A stretch of 64,000 nt of DNA from Heligmosomoides polygyrus polygyrus (GCA_947396885.1 OX377204.1:25427706-25491705), one strand, 5' to 3'. Counted from the stretch's first letter, positions 51,470 through 62,021 are shown. The notes: generated by a model not told the origin, from the letters alone. A program made the numbers and translations.

Positions 51470-54338
51470 TTAGATTCTCCTTCACCAGCTTCAGTGTTCT
51501 AGACGAGCTTTCTTGTTTGAATTTCAAAGTAAAAGAAAAAATCGGATCCTTCATTACGGAACATTAATTAAACGCTTGACCTTCATCTGAAGAGGTTCCA
51601 TAATAATAGAATGAGAAACGCTGCAATAAATTTGAATTCGAAAGCATTTTTCTCAATAATGAGAAATAAAATGAAACCACAGCCGTCTCTACCAACCCTT
51701 CAGGACGATGCAGGAAACATGTACCTAACTGACACGCAGAAAGCTGAAGCACTTGGGGAATGTTTCGCATCTGTGTTTACACCAAACAATTATCTGCTTC
51801 CGAACGAGTTTGTTTCCGTGGATTTTCAACCAAGTTATAATCACATCTCGGCTAATAGTTTATGCGAATTCATGTTCTATCCACATGAAGTGGCGATGGT
51901 TTTGAAGACGTTAAAACCTTCCATGTCGTTGACATCGGATGGTATTCCGCAAATTGTTTACAAAAAATGTGCACTTTCTCTTTGTCGACCCCTTTCTATG
52001 ATTTTCAACATATCCTTACTATTTGGTGAAATACCCCCTCTCTGGAAAACTTCTATTGTCACAGCAATTCCTAAGACTGCTGGTTCCACATTATTGTCAT
52101 CTTTCCGACCAATAAGTATCACTCCAACCTCTGTCAAAATTATGGAACTACTAATAAGAGATAAACTTGCTGCATGGCTTGTTAAGAACTGTTCTATTCC
52201 TCCTGAACAGCATGGTTTTGTAACTGGAGCCTCGACAGTAACTCAGCTCTCCGACTGTGTTTTTGACTGGAGCCTGGCCGTAAATAGTGGCAAATCAGTT
52301 GACGTTGTGTATTTCGATTCATCAAAGGCTTTCGACAAAGTCAACCATGAAAAGCTTCTTCTGAAACTGTACAGATTAGGTGTGAGAGGGGAGTTACTTC
52401 TTTGGTTACGGTCTTACTTGACAGGGAGTCAGATGTGTGTAAAAGTAATGAACGCCTTCTCTAGACTACACGCTTGCACGAGCGGGGTACCGCAAGGTGG
52501 TGTGCTTTTACCCCTCTTGTTCCTTGTCTACACCTGCGACTTGCCCTCTTATTTAACCACAAGCTCACTTATTAAGATACAACTCTATGCTGACGATATA
52601 AAAATATATGGTATTTATGATGAGTCTAGTCAAGCAGTAGTTCACCAAGCTCTTTCTCTTTCTATCTCTAGAATGATGGAATGGGCTTCAGCTTGGGGGA
52701 TTCCTGTGAATTTGACTAAAACGTACGTTCTTCATATGGGAAACACTGAGTGTAAAAAGTACAGCTTTAATGATATGGTTCTGAAGACCACAAAAGAAAT
52801 ACGAGACCTTGGAGTTCTTATCAACGTTGATTTAAACTTCGAACCACTTATTAACCTGATTGTTAGAAAAGCATTTGGTGTTCTCTTCAGCCTATGCAGA
52901 ACCACTTCGTGCAACAATGCCCAAATTTTGATCAAGTTATACAAGGCCTACGTTATTCCCATCCTGGAATATGGATCACATATCTGGAATCCTGCCATCA
53001 AAAAGCTCCAGAATGGAATTGAAAAGGTCCAGCAGACTTTCACTAAGATTTTAATGTACAAGTGCTTTTCTGACCCGCTCTACCCCAAACAATGCCTTGC
53101 TACAAGAGGAGATTAGGCATCTTTAAGCTTGATAGTCTGCTTTATCGTCGCACTTTCAAGGATCTAGTGTTCTGCTTTAAGATTCTTAAGGGTGAAGCGA
53201 AATTGAAACCTAGCAAATACTGGGTTTTCAAACCTTGCAGGGGACGTCGTATATTTCTGTCCCTACAGAGTATCAAGCCAGACATCAAGCCAAGCTCTAG
53301 AATCCTTAATGGCTTTTTCTTTCGCACAGCCAAATGGATACAGATGCTGCCGTTTGAAGTAATTAGTTCGCCTTGCAGTTCACTGTTTCGAAATAGACTC
53401 AAAAATATCAACCTTCTTTCTGTTCTGAAGATTTGTGATCGCTGATTGCTTACAACAATTGCCTTCACACCTTCTATTTGCAGATTTGTCGCAGCAAGGT
53501 TCTATATCTTCTTCTAGCTTGCCAGCAAATCGTTCAATCAGTCGTGAATTAGGCGATGGGAATTACCGATGAACTCTCTCGCTTCTCGGGACTTTATATC
53601 ATTTACCCGTACTAATGATCCCACTCTTACGTGATCTTGAAGATTCCTTTGGTTTTCGTCGCTGAGATGATTACTGTTATGTATAACTATTTTCATCAGT
53701 ATGGGCAGCGACCTTTCTTCAGTTTTTTGGCGTGTTTTTGTAACTCGTTCATGTGGGTCCCTAGGCTTCATCTTGTAGTTGCGGCCTTACTACTGCACTC
53801 CTCCCTGGTTGCTAAAATGACCGAATTTTTTTTTCGCGTGCCACAGGTGGTTTGTCCTAGTTGCCGGTCCCATGGGGCGGCCAGCGTACCCATGTGCCGA
53901 AGTTCCGGCAACTACCTCAAGGGCGTTATAGCTGGCTGGCGCGGACAAACATACTTCGTTGGCAAGCAGCGATATCTATTTTGTTTACTCGATTGTTTAG
54001 GCTATGAATTTAACTCCTTATTCAAGTAGCCTAACTTTGATTTACCAATTTTTACGTCACTGGGAGTTGTATTGAATCCCATTTCCATTCTGACCTTTCA
54101 ATTTTTTCCATTTTAATATTACATACGAGCAGGGACCTACGTGGATAAGTCTAACGCATGTTTTGGTTATTGAAGAAAAGCCATGTTTTAATTGTTTTAA
54201 TTGTTGTTGTTTTTACTAACTTTATTTTTTATTTTTTGTTTTCCTCTACTGCGCATGTCTGATTCCTCCTTCCTTTTATTCTCTAATTTCGAGCACGTTT
54301 TATTGACGTATTAAATAAATAAATAAATAAATAAATAA
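51470..54338 (+). mobile_element. CR1-like non-LTR retrotransposon (LINE), 5' truncated
   Basis: Contains a reverse transcriptase frame (51611-53116), a shifted C-terminal frame (to 53445), about 870 bp of 3' sequence and a terminal AAATAAATAAATA tail at 54312-54338. Upstream of the main frame, 51490-51570 in another frame reads SRRAFLFEFQSKRKN, similar to the segment before the RT domain in this LINE class, so the element extends at least to about 51470. No endonuclease was found upstream. The 3' tail motif TTGACGTATTAAATAAATAA recurs as a fragment at 45265. Confidence 0.8.
51611..53445 (+). pseudogene. CR1-like reverse transcriptase, one C-terminal frameshift
   Basis: The main frame of 501 codons carries RT motifs in order: FRPISITPTSVKIMELL (about 166), EQHGFVTGASTVTQL (about 199), VVYFDSSKAFDKV with the first catalytic Asp at about 236, GVPQGGVLLPLLFLVY at 292 (the usual form is GVPQGSVLGPLLF), and LYADDIKIY with the Asp pair at 328-329. 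The region continues through LGVLINVDLNFEPLI, the thumb/C-terminal part. Near 53095 the frame breaks: the true continuation (FKLDSLLYRRTFKDLVFCFK) lies in the next frame up to 53445. Catalytic residues are intact, so the copy is fairly young or was recently functional. The start at 51611 is the first ATG in frame, not a biological start. Confidence 0.8.
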
Positions 54339-54339
54339 A

Positions 54340-54465
54340 CCTGTGCATGCATGAAATCTGGCTTAGTAGTTTTGGCTCGTGCTCCCATTACGACTATCAC
54401 ACCTGTTTTGTCCAGTACAAAACTTCCAGAAGACGGCTCATTAATAAACAATAAAGCTCGGCATT
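54340..54465. other. Short flank of the LINE
   Basis: Nothing recognised. Confidence 0.4.
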
Positions 54466-54467
54466 AA

Positions 54468-54732
54468 TAAGTCCATTTTGGGGTGTGCCACGCACTCTAC
54501 TTTGATGGGATGTCGTAGAGGCAACTTAAATGCATACTTGGCCTGATTACACACTATAACTTGAGCTAGCAGCCGAAGAAGAAGTCAGTGTTTATATTTG
54601 CAAACAAGTCTGGTGCCATTTCATCGACCACGGTTGTATGGAAAGTTTGGTCGGCCTGGGCGGGAAATCCGGAGCCATAACCTGGCATCGAGTGCACGCG
54701 TCAGCGGTCATCTCCTCCGACTGCGCTCGCTA
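54468..54732 (-). repeat. tRNA-derived SINE, near full length
   Basis: GGGTGTGCCACGCACTCTAC (3'), CAAGTCTGGTGCCATTTCAT (body), GGGCGGGAAATCCGGAGCC (B-box side) and TCTCCTCCGACTGCGCTCGC (5'). Confidence 0.8.
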
Positions 54733-54734
54733 AA

Positions 54735-55645
54735 TACTGCGACAAAGCCTTAGGCGTATAATGTCGATTATAAAACACCAAATTTGATACAGCTCAAAAA
54801 CTTTTATGCTCTGAAGATCACGGTAAAGCAGTGCTATTCGTGTGGATTCATCCTTTGCTTGATGTAGGCCTCCAGACCGTGTAAATAATTATGTAGCTTT
54901 TTAGGATGCGTCGCAGTACTGCGTCGCACTAGGAATCTTATTCCGCATTTGTTCCAATGTAAAAGCAAACCTACCTTTGGTTAGTGTTGTGTAGCAAATG
55001 CTTCCTTCTTTGATATAGTAGGTAAAAAATTAAGTCGCTAAAGGTACAGATAAAGGTGCAAGTAGAAAGTTCAACAGATGAACACGAAATCGCCACTTTC
55101 ATTTCTGCTTTGCTTCGAAATAAATAGAAAAAATAAGCAGAGGAGTTGGTTTGGAAATGATCGTGGAATATTGTTATATGTATCTATCGAACAAAGGATT
55201 TGTCTCTGAGGAGTTGAAACATAACTATTCATGTAGGAAACTACAGGATAACAAGGATGGTCATTGTAACAAGGACCTACTGGTTGTTACTGCGTTGAAG
55301 GTAGTTGGCAAATCGATCTTACGATGGCAAATCGACGCATTTTGTTGCCGTATTTATAGAGCATTCTATAGTCTCACAGTCAAAGCACACCATGCACTAT
55401 TGAGGAACGTTCTGAACTTCACAGGCTGTCCGATCTGATGGTGAGATACTCTAGGTAGCAAACATCTTGTGGTTGACCCGTTCTGCGTGCAGCAAGAGGG
55501 CCAAAGAGAATGGTGAAAATGGTCCATAACTCCAATCACAGAAGAGTCCAGCAAAAACGGAACACATATTTGGAGGCAGCATTCGAAGCTGCATCCCGCG
55601 ATTTACATTTCATTTCAAAGCTGCATGGTCACCTCCTTCCCTTTT
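54735..55645. other. Stretch without supported genes
   Basis: A 95-codon plus frame (55151-55438) lacks recognised motifs. A donor-like ATGGTGAGAT at 55438 exists, but its phase does not match the exon proposed at 55648. Confidence 0.3.
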
Positions 55646-55647
55646 AG

Positions 55648-55874
55648 AACAAATTGAGGAGCTTGCTAATTTCTGCAATGAAAATCTTTCGATGCGCTTT
55701 CGTATGTCCGGTTTATCAACGGGAAGCAAGCCCGAAAACGTCACCAAAAAGCCGGCCGTAGTTTTCGCAAGAGGAGCGAACTTACAAATTTCAGTGCAAG
55801 TCCGACGAGCGATTAGCGACTCATTAGGCATTAACACACCGCGCCGATCAGGACACGTCGTCTTGGTTCTTTAG
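55648..55874 (+). CDS. Possible terminal exon, unknown gene
   Basis: The acceptor TCCTTCCCTTTTAG ends at 55647. The frame then reads QIEELANFCNENLSMRFRMS, GLSTGSKPENVTKKPAVVFA and RRAISDSLGINTPRRS to a TAG at 55872. Composition and length are protein-like and the local sequence is GC-richer than the surroundings. The minus strand is also open. No family recognised; no phase-matched upstream exon found. Confidence 0.28.
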
Positions 55875-56081
55875 AAGCGCCTCTGTGGTAGCAGATCCTC
55901 CCGTCGCATTAGCCCAGTTTCCAGCGCCGTTCGCGCGCCGGCCTACAGGCACGGGATCGAGACTAGGAGTATGCGCGCTTTTTTCCCGGCGATGGCTGTT
56001 GCCCAGTCGTCGTGCTCCTCCTGTGAATAGCATCTTAACACACTGAAGACCAGGATTACGTCTTCGTTCTCACGCAATCCG

Positions 56082-56417
56082 ATGCAGCGAGTGCGGTGGG
56101 CTATGCAGCGCAACGCCATCGTCCAGTATCACTACATCTCCTCCGATCCAGTTCCGTATCGCCGTCCATCTAGCGCACCGTGTCTGCTCTCTGTATACGC
56201 GCCTCCACTTCGACCCCTACAAAGGCAGCGATCGATCTCGTGTCGAACTTACTCCCTAATGAATTTTGCCCTCCGGTATACTGGATTAGTTTCTCTCTTA
56301 CTGGGACTTTTTTGCCTCGGCTTATTCCATGTTCCAAGTGACACTGAATGCCGGTGTGGTTCAACTCCCGTACCAGTGTTGTTAAATAGACTTGATTCGG
56401 CTGATATTTTGCCATAA
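56082..56417 (+). CDS. Possible exon encoding a membrane segment, unknown
   Basis: The frame from an ATG at 56082 gives 111 codons ending in TAA. It includes RNAIVQYHYISSDPVPYRRP and then MNFALRYTGLVSLLLGLFCL, a plausible transmembrane segment, followed by SDTECRCGSTPVPVLLNRL. The overlapping minus frame (56427-56170) is also open, with a GTAAGT donor-like site, so strand is uncertain. No domain identified. Confidence 0.25.
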   Translation: MQRVRWAMQRNAIVQYHYISSDPVPYRRPSSAPCLLSVYAPPLRPLQRQRSISCRTYSLMNFALRYTGLVSLLLGLFCLGLFHVPSDTECRCGSTPVPVLLNRLDSADILP

Positions 56418-56429
56418 GAACCGTCATTT

Positions 56430-56865
56430 AAAATGGAAAAAAGAAAAAAAGCTGCATAAAGTTGGGTAAGGAGCAGTTCAAGTTACAGCAAATTCAAATT
56501 TTGATGGAGAATGAGATGAACGGATGTAAGGCTACCCGACAGACCTTGTACGGTCAGCCTTAACATATACATATTTGAATGAAGATGGACCAATCGTGGG
56601 TAAATGAAATACCAATGACTAAGCTTTGTTCTTGGTTGATGGGTTGGTCACTTCAATAGCCAGCGAACTATGACCTTTTTACGCTTCGAAAAAACCTCGA
56701 AATCTGACTTCCAGCAAAGATACGAAAGGCTTTTGCCCTTACCATTCACATGAGAATACCCTTTTTCATTCCAAAAAGTTCTAAATGTCCTAGACTTTTT
56801 TGTTTGCCTATCTTTTCAGCTTGGCCAATTCATGATAAAACAGGTAGAAGGTGGTGTAAGTCAAT
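56430..56865. other. Stretch without recognised genes
   Basis: AT-rich; nothing supported. Confidence 0.4.
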
Positions 56866-56869
56866 CGCA

Positions 56870-56915
56870 TTGCAGAATGTGCTACGCGTTCTATTTTGCT
56901 GAGACAACCCCTGTT
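56870..56915 (-). repeat. tRNA-derived SINE, 3' end, left of a foldback
   Basis: GCAGAATGTGCTACGCGTTC then TATTTTGCTGAGACAAC, a diverged 3' SINE region in minus orientation. The 5' half of a minus-strand SINE appears at 60037, just past the foldback element; the middle is missing. Confidence 0.5.
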
Positions 56916-57239
56916 GTGCCCCTCTCACAAGGGAAGCCCATGAACTGCCTCCAAAGATTCTCAACGAGACCTATATGGTCTTGTGCATAGGACGGAGATC
57001 ACAGAACTGTGTTTCGTTTTTGCTACGGGCCACTGGGTGGTCCAAAAAAGGCGAAAAATGGTATCACCACAGGTCGGGCTGATAAGGCAAAATTGACACC
57101 TGGAACGGCCTTGTCGTGCTCTGAGCTTAACAAACAAAACGTTTGGTGCTCAAATTAAAGTAGGATTATGGCAATGCGATAATTTCCTGCGCTTCCTAGA
57201 CGAAGCTGCAGTGTGCATTCAAGTGATTCATTCGCAACG

Positions 57240-57325
57240 GCGGCGGCAGCGACTATCGGACCTGCGGGAGAGGAGTCCAGGGTTCGATTCCGGGAGTGGT
57301 CCTGCTAACTGCTTTGTGGACTGCT
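57240..57325 (+). repeat. tRNA-like segment in the left foldback arm
   Basis: CCAGGGTTCGATTCCGGGAG is a strong B-box match, but acceptor and anticodon stems cannot be drawn, so it is not a tRNA gene. Confidence 0.45.
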
Positions 57326-57329
57326 CCCA

Positions 57330-57683
57330 CTTTTGCCACTGAGGAATGCACTTTGGCTCATAGCTTGGCTCATTTTCGTCATCGAATTATTGGTTAGTGG
57401 TGAACAAGGGTGACGAAGTCATGATTGCCAATTTCGCTCAGACCTCGCCTATGGAAACTATTTAAGCTGCTGACCACGAATCTGTCAATCTTTTTTCTAA
57501 ATTATGACTTTGTTGGCACAACTTTCCATCAAAGGTTGAAGGTTGGAAAATAAGTCTGACCACATTGGAGAAGAAAGCGGTCCTACTAACGTAGACAGCT
57601 TCACTCACCCATATATACCGTAACCTGCTGTAGTCAACCGAAAATTTAGAAATAGGTATCATATCCGTGATCAGCACCGTAAA
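57330..57683. other. Interior of the foldback, unassigned
   Basis: No recognised feature between the left arm and the mariner. Confidence 0.35.
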
Positions 57684-57685
57684 TA

Positions 57686-58850
57686 TTAGGCTGTCCAGAA
57701 AGTATCTGCAGAAATACGACGTTTTTTTCTTCAAAATAACTCAATTTTTTATCAACATTTTGTTAAACAACCAAATAATTTCCATCAACATCGACTACCC
57801 TTCGCCAACGTTCCACAAGACTTCGAATTCCTCTGGCATAGAAATCCGGCGACTTGGAGGCGAAAAAAGCTCGGAGGTCATTTTCGAGGTGGTCACGATC
57901 TTCATAACGCTTCCCTTCCACATGATGCTGAAGAGAAAAAGGTGGTAGTCACTTTGGACTAGATCTGGGCTATACTGTGGATGCGGCAAAACTTCCATCC
58001 GAGTTCTAGAATTCTTTGAAAAGTCTTATTCGCGATGTGTAGGCGAGCGTTATCGTGCAGCAAGGGATCTTCGTTGAGTCGGGACTGTTCGTTGCGCATC
58101 TTGTCGGCCAGTCCCTGTATTTGGCTAGCGCAGACCTCGGCAGTGACCGTCGCGTTGTAAGGCAACTGCTCGAAATGGTAGATCCCATAAACTCCCCACC
58201 AGACGCTCAGCATGACTTTCCTCGCATGAATTTCACCTTTTACGAAAGATTTCGGCTCTTTGGCGCGTTTGCACTACGGAAGTTTACGAGCGTGGTTGAC
58301 GTTGAGGACCCCTTTTCCCTCCCTTTGACGATGGTGTTCAGCCAGGTGAAGGTGCGATTTCGGGAGAGCAGCTGCGTGCATATGTCCAGACGTCTTCGCC
58401 GGTTGTCGTCGGTCATCTCATGTGGGAGCCGCTGACCAAACTTTTTAACCATTCCAAGGGATCGCAGCCCATTGTCCACAGTTGATTGGGAACAGCAGCA
58501 GCAAAATAACGCACACATTCATGTGGATGCTGCTCCGCCAGTTTCCTCAGTTCGTCCAAAGATGTCGTTGTCGGTCGACCAGAGCGAGGCTCATCTTCGA
58601 CACTCCTGTTGCCGCTTCTGAAGAGTTCGAACTAGCTATAGACAGACCGTACAGAAGGAGCTTCAGAGCCAAATACACGACACAAGTTTCGATAGGCTTC
58701 TGCAGCGGAGTGCCCAGATTCAAACTCGAAGAGGAGTACGTGTTTAATATGGGTAGAGAGTTCGGCCATCGTACAGTGAAATAGGCAAGGAAGACGGTGC
58801 TGGATATGTTATGCAGATACAACAGCATAGTGTCTTTATATAGCACTTAC
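57686..58850 (-). mobile_element. Mariner element, same family as 31270-32160, 5' end lost
   Basis: The left (3') terminal repeat is TTAGGCTGTCCAGAAAGTAT at 57686 with TA just outside. Transposase on the minus strand starts near 58767 (MAELSTHIKHVLLFEFESGH) and retains the DNA-binding part missing from the 31.3-kb copy (SVEDEPRSGRPTTTSLDELR). It continues with NRRRRLDICTQLLSRNRTFT, VWWGVYGIYHFEQLPYNATV and LLHDNARLHIANKTFQRILE. Multiple stops and frameshifts make it inactive. The right terminal repeat is absent: similarity ends near 58850, followed by unrelated GC-rich sequence. Confidence 0.8.
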
Positions 58851-58854
58851 CAGC

Positions 58855-59575
58855 GTAGGTCGCAGGCTTCGCCGGCGCTGACACTGGAGTGTGCAGGCCA
58901 CACCAGGCTAGCCGGATGCGCCAGCATCGGGTATGACGGGCCACGCTAGGGACGTAGCCTAAACGTTTGACGTTTGACGTTTAAACGTTTCCGTTTGACT
59001 AAGCTGCTCGAAAGTGATTCTCTAACCATCGGAATCACACTATAGCTATACTGAGCGCCAAGCAGACGTTTACAACAATTTAGGGCAGTAAATTATCGGC
59101 GTTCTAATTATTATTCGTTCAAATGGACATTTGATTTTTAGTCCCTTTAGATGTTTGGTTCCTTACTGCAATCTTCTTGTATTTAAGCTTTTGAATCGAT
59201 GCGAAACACTAAACTTTATCAATTGCAGCGCATATTGATTTATTGTCTTTATTTGTCTCGTCAGTGTTCAGTGTTAAGTTTATTGCATTGTGTTTGTTTG
59301 AGTTCATACGGAATTTGTGTGTTCATGTTCCTGTTGTAGCGCACTTATGGTGCATCTATAAATAAATAAATAAATAAACCTAGCTACGGTTGCTTCCTCA
59401 CCCAGTGTCGAGAACTTCCTGAGCGAGACAAGCGTGGTTTAATGGGAGCTTAATATCACCCCACACGCAAAACTAGCTTCTTCCACATCTGGCAACAGGT
59501 TGGAAGCGGAGTTAGGAAGCGAAGAAGGCACCCTACCGAAGCCAAAATCTTGTATTTATTTGCAAAGATGGGAGC
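58855..59575. other. Interior of the foldback, unassigned
   Basis: Contains a short CCAGCGTAGG / CCACGCTAGG repetition, a triple AAACGTTTGACGTTT-like motif near 58960-58985, and an A-rich LINE-like tail (AAATAAATAAATAAATAAAC at 59358). Confidence 0.35.
59358..59379 (+). repeat. (TAAA)n retroposon-like tail
   Basis: ATAAATAAATAAATAAATAA after ATGGTGCATC; similar to the tail of the CR1-like LINE. Upstream sequence was not recognised as LINE. Confidence 0.5.
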
Positions 59576-59594
59576 ACTCCGCGGAGCAAACCAC

Positions 59595-59665
59595 ATGGGC
59601 ACCCCCGAAGTCGAACCCTCGACCCCTCTCTCGTAAGACTGTCTCGCTATCCACCCGGCCATCCA
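59595..59665 (-). repeat. tRNA-like segment in the right foldback arm
   Basis: In the minus sense GCCGGGTGGATAGCGAGACA is an A-box match and GAGGGTTCGACTTCGG a B-box match, about 40 bp apart. Stems are imperfect. This is the more tRNA-like of the two arms. Confidence 0.5.
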
Positions 59666-59720
59666 GTCGTTGACGTCACTGTCTCGCTATCCACCCGGCC
59701 ATCCAGTCGTTGACGTCACT
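59641..59720. repeat. Perfect 40-bp tandem duplication
   Basis: 59641-59680 and 59681-59720 are identical (GTCTCGCTATCCACCCGGCC plus ATCCAGTCGTTGACGTCACT). It duplicates the A-box end of the tRNA-like segment. Confidence 0.95.
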
Positions 59721-60036
59721 GAATGAATCACCTTAATACACACCGCTGCTTTGACAAGGAAGTGTAGGAAATTATCGTATTACTATAATCTAACTTTAAT
59801 TTGAGCTTCAAACCTTTAGTAAGATAAGTTCAGAGTACGACAAGGCCATTCCAGGTGTCACTTTTGCCTTATCAGCCCGCTCTAAATTGATACAATTTTT
59901 CGCCATTTTTGGACCACAGAGTGGCCCGTAGCAAAAAAGATACCCAGCTGTGTAATCCCCGTCCGATGCTCTGCAAGACCTTTTACGTAGGTCACCTTAA
60001 GAATCTTTGCGGGAAGTTCATGGGCGTCCCTTGTTA

Positions 60037-60165
60037 CACCCGGTACCAGTTCACAGTCTCAAATGGAAGCAAGGCTCCGTTGACCTGGGCGGTATCATAA
60101 CCAAGAAACCTGAATAAGAGCGCACGCGACAACCGACGGCTCCTCGGACTGTGCTACCAGCGTGC
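60037..60165 (-). repeat. tRNA-derived SINE, 5' half, right of a foldback
   Basis: ACCCGGTACCAGTTCACAGT, TTGACCTGGGCGGTATCATA and GGCTCCTCGGACTGTGCTAC follow the SINE order from body to 5' end on the minus strand. Confidence 0.65.
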
Positions 60166-60169
60166 CTAA

Positions 60170-60675
60170 ATTCGCACCCAAATTGCCCCTACAGGAGCTG
60201 ATAAGACGAAAGTGAAGCTTGAAATGGATTATAGGCCTTACTGAGAATTGCCTTTGTAATTTCACAGACGTTCCTTGTAACAGGTAGAATTATCGTCTTG
60301 GCTCTGTTCTAGGAGGAAACCTAGTTCGTTAGTTGCAATGGTTACTGAGAGTCGAGGTTTTGGACAGAAAGCATAGAGACTAGTCTAAGACAATAGTTCA
60401 GTGGTTTAGTAAATTGATGGTATAACTATGTACGCTATTTAAGTTAAATTAGTCTAAAATGTGGTAGCGCATTCGTAGGTCGTCGCGCACACGGACACAT
60501 AGTTTAGTTTAATTTAACTTCACTTCTCGCCAGTACCAGAGTGGTCAGGGAAGGGTAAGAGAGTCACTTGTGCTGTACTCACTGCAGGTCGCTGTGTACG
60601 CAGAGAAATTGTCTTTCAGGTGTTTTTCGCAATTTGTGTTCTTATTCATAGTTTTTGTGCCCTTTTTAGAGGTCT
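60170..60675. other. Stretch without recognised genes
   Basis: Nothing supported. Confidence 0.4.
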
Positions 60676-60681
60676 TACTAA

Positions 60682-60763
60682 GGTGTAGCGCAGTGGAGGA
60701 GGTGCCGACCGTCGTACCCGATACCAGGTTCCTGGTTCGGATTTCCCGCCCAGGCTAACTAAC
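60682..60763 (+). repeat. tRNA-derived SINE, 5' part, before a foldback insertion
   Basis: GTGTAGCGCAGTGGAGGAGG carries the A-box; CCTGGTTCGGATTTCCCGCC is the best B-box in the window. The copy breaks after CCCAGGCTAACTAA and resumes at about 62550. Confidence 0.8.
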
Positions 60764-60971
60764 AAGAAGAGTTTCCACAATGGCCGTGAGCTTTTGCCAT
60801 GCAGTTTTTACAGGATTTTGGGCTCCCGTGTGGGGAGTCCAAAACCATAGTTACTGTTTTCGTAATGCTCTTCTGGGGTCGAAAAAAAAAACCGTCTGGA
60901 CACGTGAGCGCGAGCTCATAACGCCCTGCTGCCAGCCAACGGTACGTGGTCCGTTGGCTTAGGGCTCTGTT

Positions 60972-61370
60972 AAGGCCCCCACAGACTTCTGGGGGGGGGG
61001 GGGGGGCGAGCGGCGGGCGAAATCGCTGAGCGGCGCCGCTCAGCGGCTTGACTCATCATCAGTGGGAGCGGTTACGGCGAGGTACTGTACTGTTTCTAGT
61101 CGGGACCGACTGGTGCTTAACAATAACGCGCCCCGATGACGATCGCGCGCCCGCATCGACCGTCTCCGCTCTGGATCCCGCCGCGAAAGGACAGAGCGCA
61201 GAGCGCAGACAGACAGACGCTGGAGCGGCGCCGCCGGGTGGAATGATTCAAGTCATTTCCGCCAGCGACGCCGCCGGTGCCCAGCGGCGCCGCTGGCGGC
61301 GAGCTCTGCGTCTCTGCCCTATGGTTAAGCAAAGGGCAGTGGCGACGCCGCAAAAGTCTGCGGGGGCCTT
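60972..61370. mobile_element. 399-bp GC-rich TIR element
   Basis: AAGGCCCCCACAGACTT at the left end and the complement of AAGTCTGCGGGGGCCTT at the right end form 17-bp TIRs with one mismatch. The inside is very GC-rich with subterminal palindromes (TGAGCGGCGCCGCTCA, CAGCGGCGCCGCTG) and a run of 16 G at 60991. Open frames across it on both strands are composition artefacts. Confidence 0.75.
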
Positions 61371-61512
61371 TATACTCCCGCGGGAGCATCCGCGGAACGT
61401 CCGCGGACCAATGGTGCACGGCGGAGACGGGCGTGGCGAGGCGCGGCGATTGGCCAGGTGAGGAGTCTCGGCGCGATTCCCGCCCTTCCGCGGATGCTCC
61501 CGCGGGAGTATA
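61371..61512. mobile_element. 142-bp GC-rich MITE with perfect TIRs
   Basis: TATACTCCCGCGGGAGCATC plus CGCGGA at the left is matched exactly by the complement at the right (TCCGCGGATGCTCCCGCGGG, AGTATA). At least 26 bp of TIR are identical, suggesting recent insertion. It directly abuts the 399-bp element; both share GGCC-type outer borders (GGGGGCCTT, CAGGCCTTAG). Confidence 0.8.
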
Positions 61513-62021
61513 ACTCAGGCCTTAGTGGTAACAGGGTCCTCTCCCAACCATCAAACCCTCTCGGGTGCACCGAGCGGGTTTGATGGTTCGTGCCGCCAAT
61601 ATTTTTGCACACATCAGATCGTTATTATTATGGGCTTGCGTGACCAGAGGAGTCAATTTGCACACGATTAATGCTTTTAGTATTTGGACCTAGCAATTTT
61701 GGTCTTTCGTTTGAGTTGCCTCTCAATGGATCATATTTGCACTATATCATTCTGTTGGGTCGCTAACGTTAAAAAAAATTCTTGCTCACATAAAGTAACT
61801 GCTTTTATTGCTGACAATGATAACAACAATTTTTATATAGAACTATGAAATATTTAAAACATTATCGTTTATCACACCAACAGCATCTTGCAAACGCTGG
61901 GGACGAACAATCCTCCTCTCCCTGACAAGGCATCATTACTTCTTCTTCGTTGAAGGCATAATCGGTAGGCGTAGACAAGGGCCCCGGGTGATCATCAACT
62001 TATCCAGCCGCCACCCAAGCG

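Larger units (their letters stand above)
56928..60033. mobile_element. 3.1-kb foldback element with a tRNA-like segment in each arm
   Basis: Left arm (56928 to about 57340) and right arm (about 59570-60033) are inverted copies: ACAAGGGAAGCCCATGAACT pairs with the complement of GTTCATGGGCGTCCCTTGT, TTTTTGCTACGGGCCACTGG with GAGTGGCCCGTAGCAAAAAA, and GGCTGATAAGGCAAAATTGA with CACTTTTGCCTTATCAGCCC. Each arm also contains a tRNA-like B-box (GGGTTCGATTCC at 57282; the complement of GAAGTCGAACCC at 59609). The interior holds a mariner (57686-58850). No protein of its own is visible. Confidence 0.75.

Noticed and set aside
53631..54029. 132-codon frame as a host gene
   Set aside because: It lies between the LINE coding region and its A-rich tail, so it is probably LINE 3' UTR; no splice signals.
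57240..57325. Functional tRNA gene
   Set aside because: Only the B box and part of the T stem are good; no acceptor or anticodon arm can be formed.
61048..61461. 137-codon plus frame and 100-codon minus frame
   Set aside because: They lie wholly inside the GC-rich TIR elements; GC bias removes stop codons and both strands are open.
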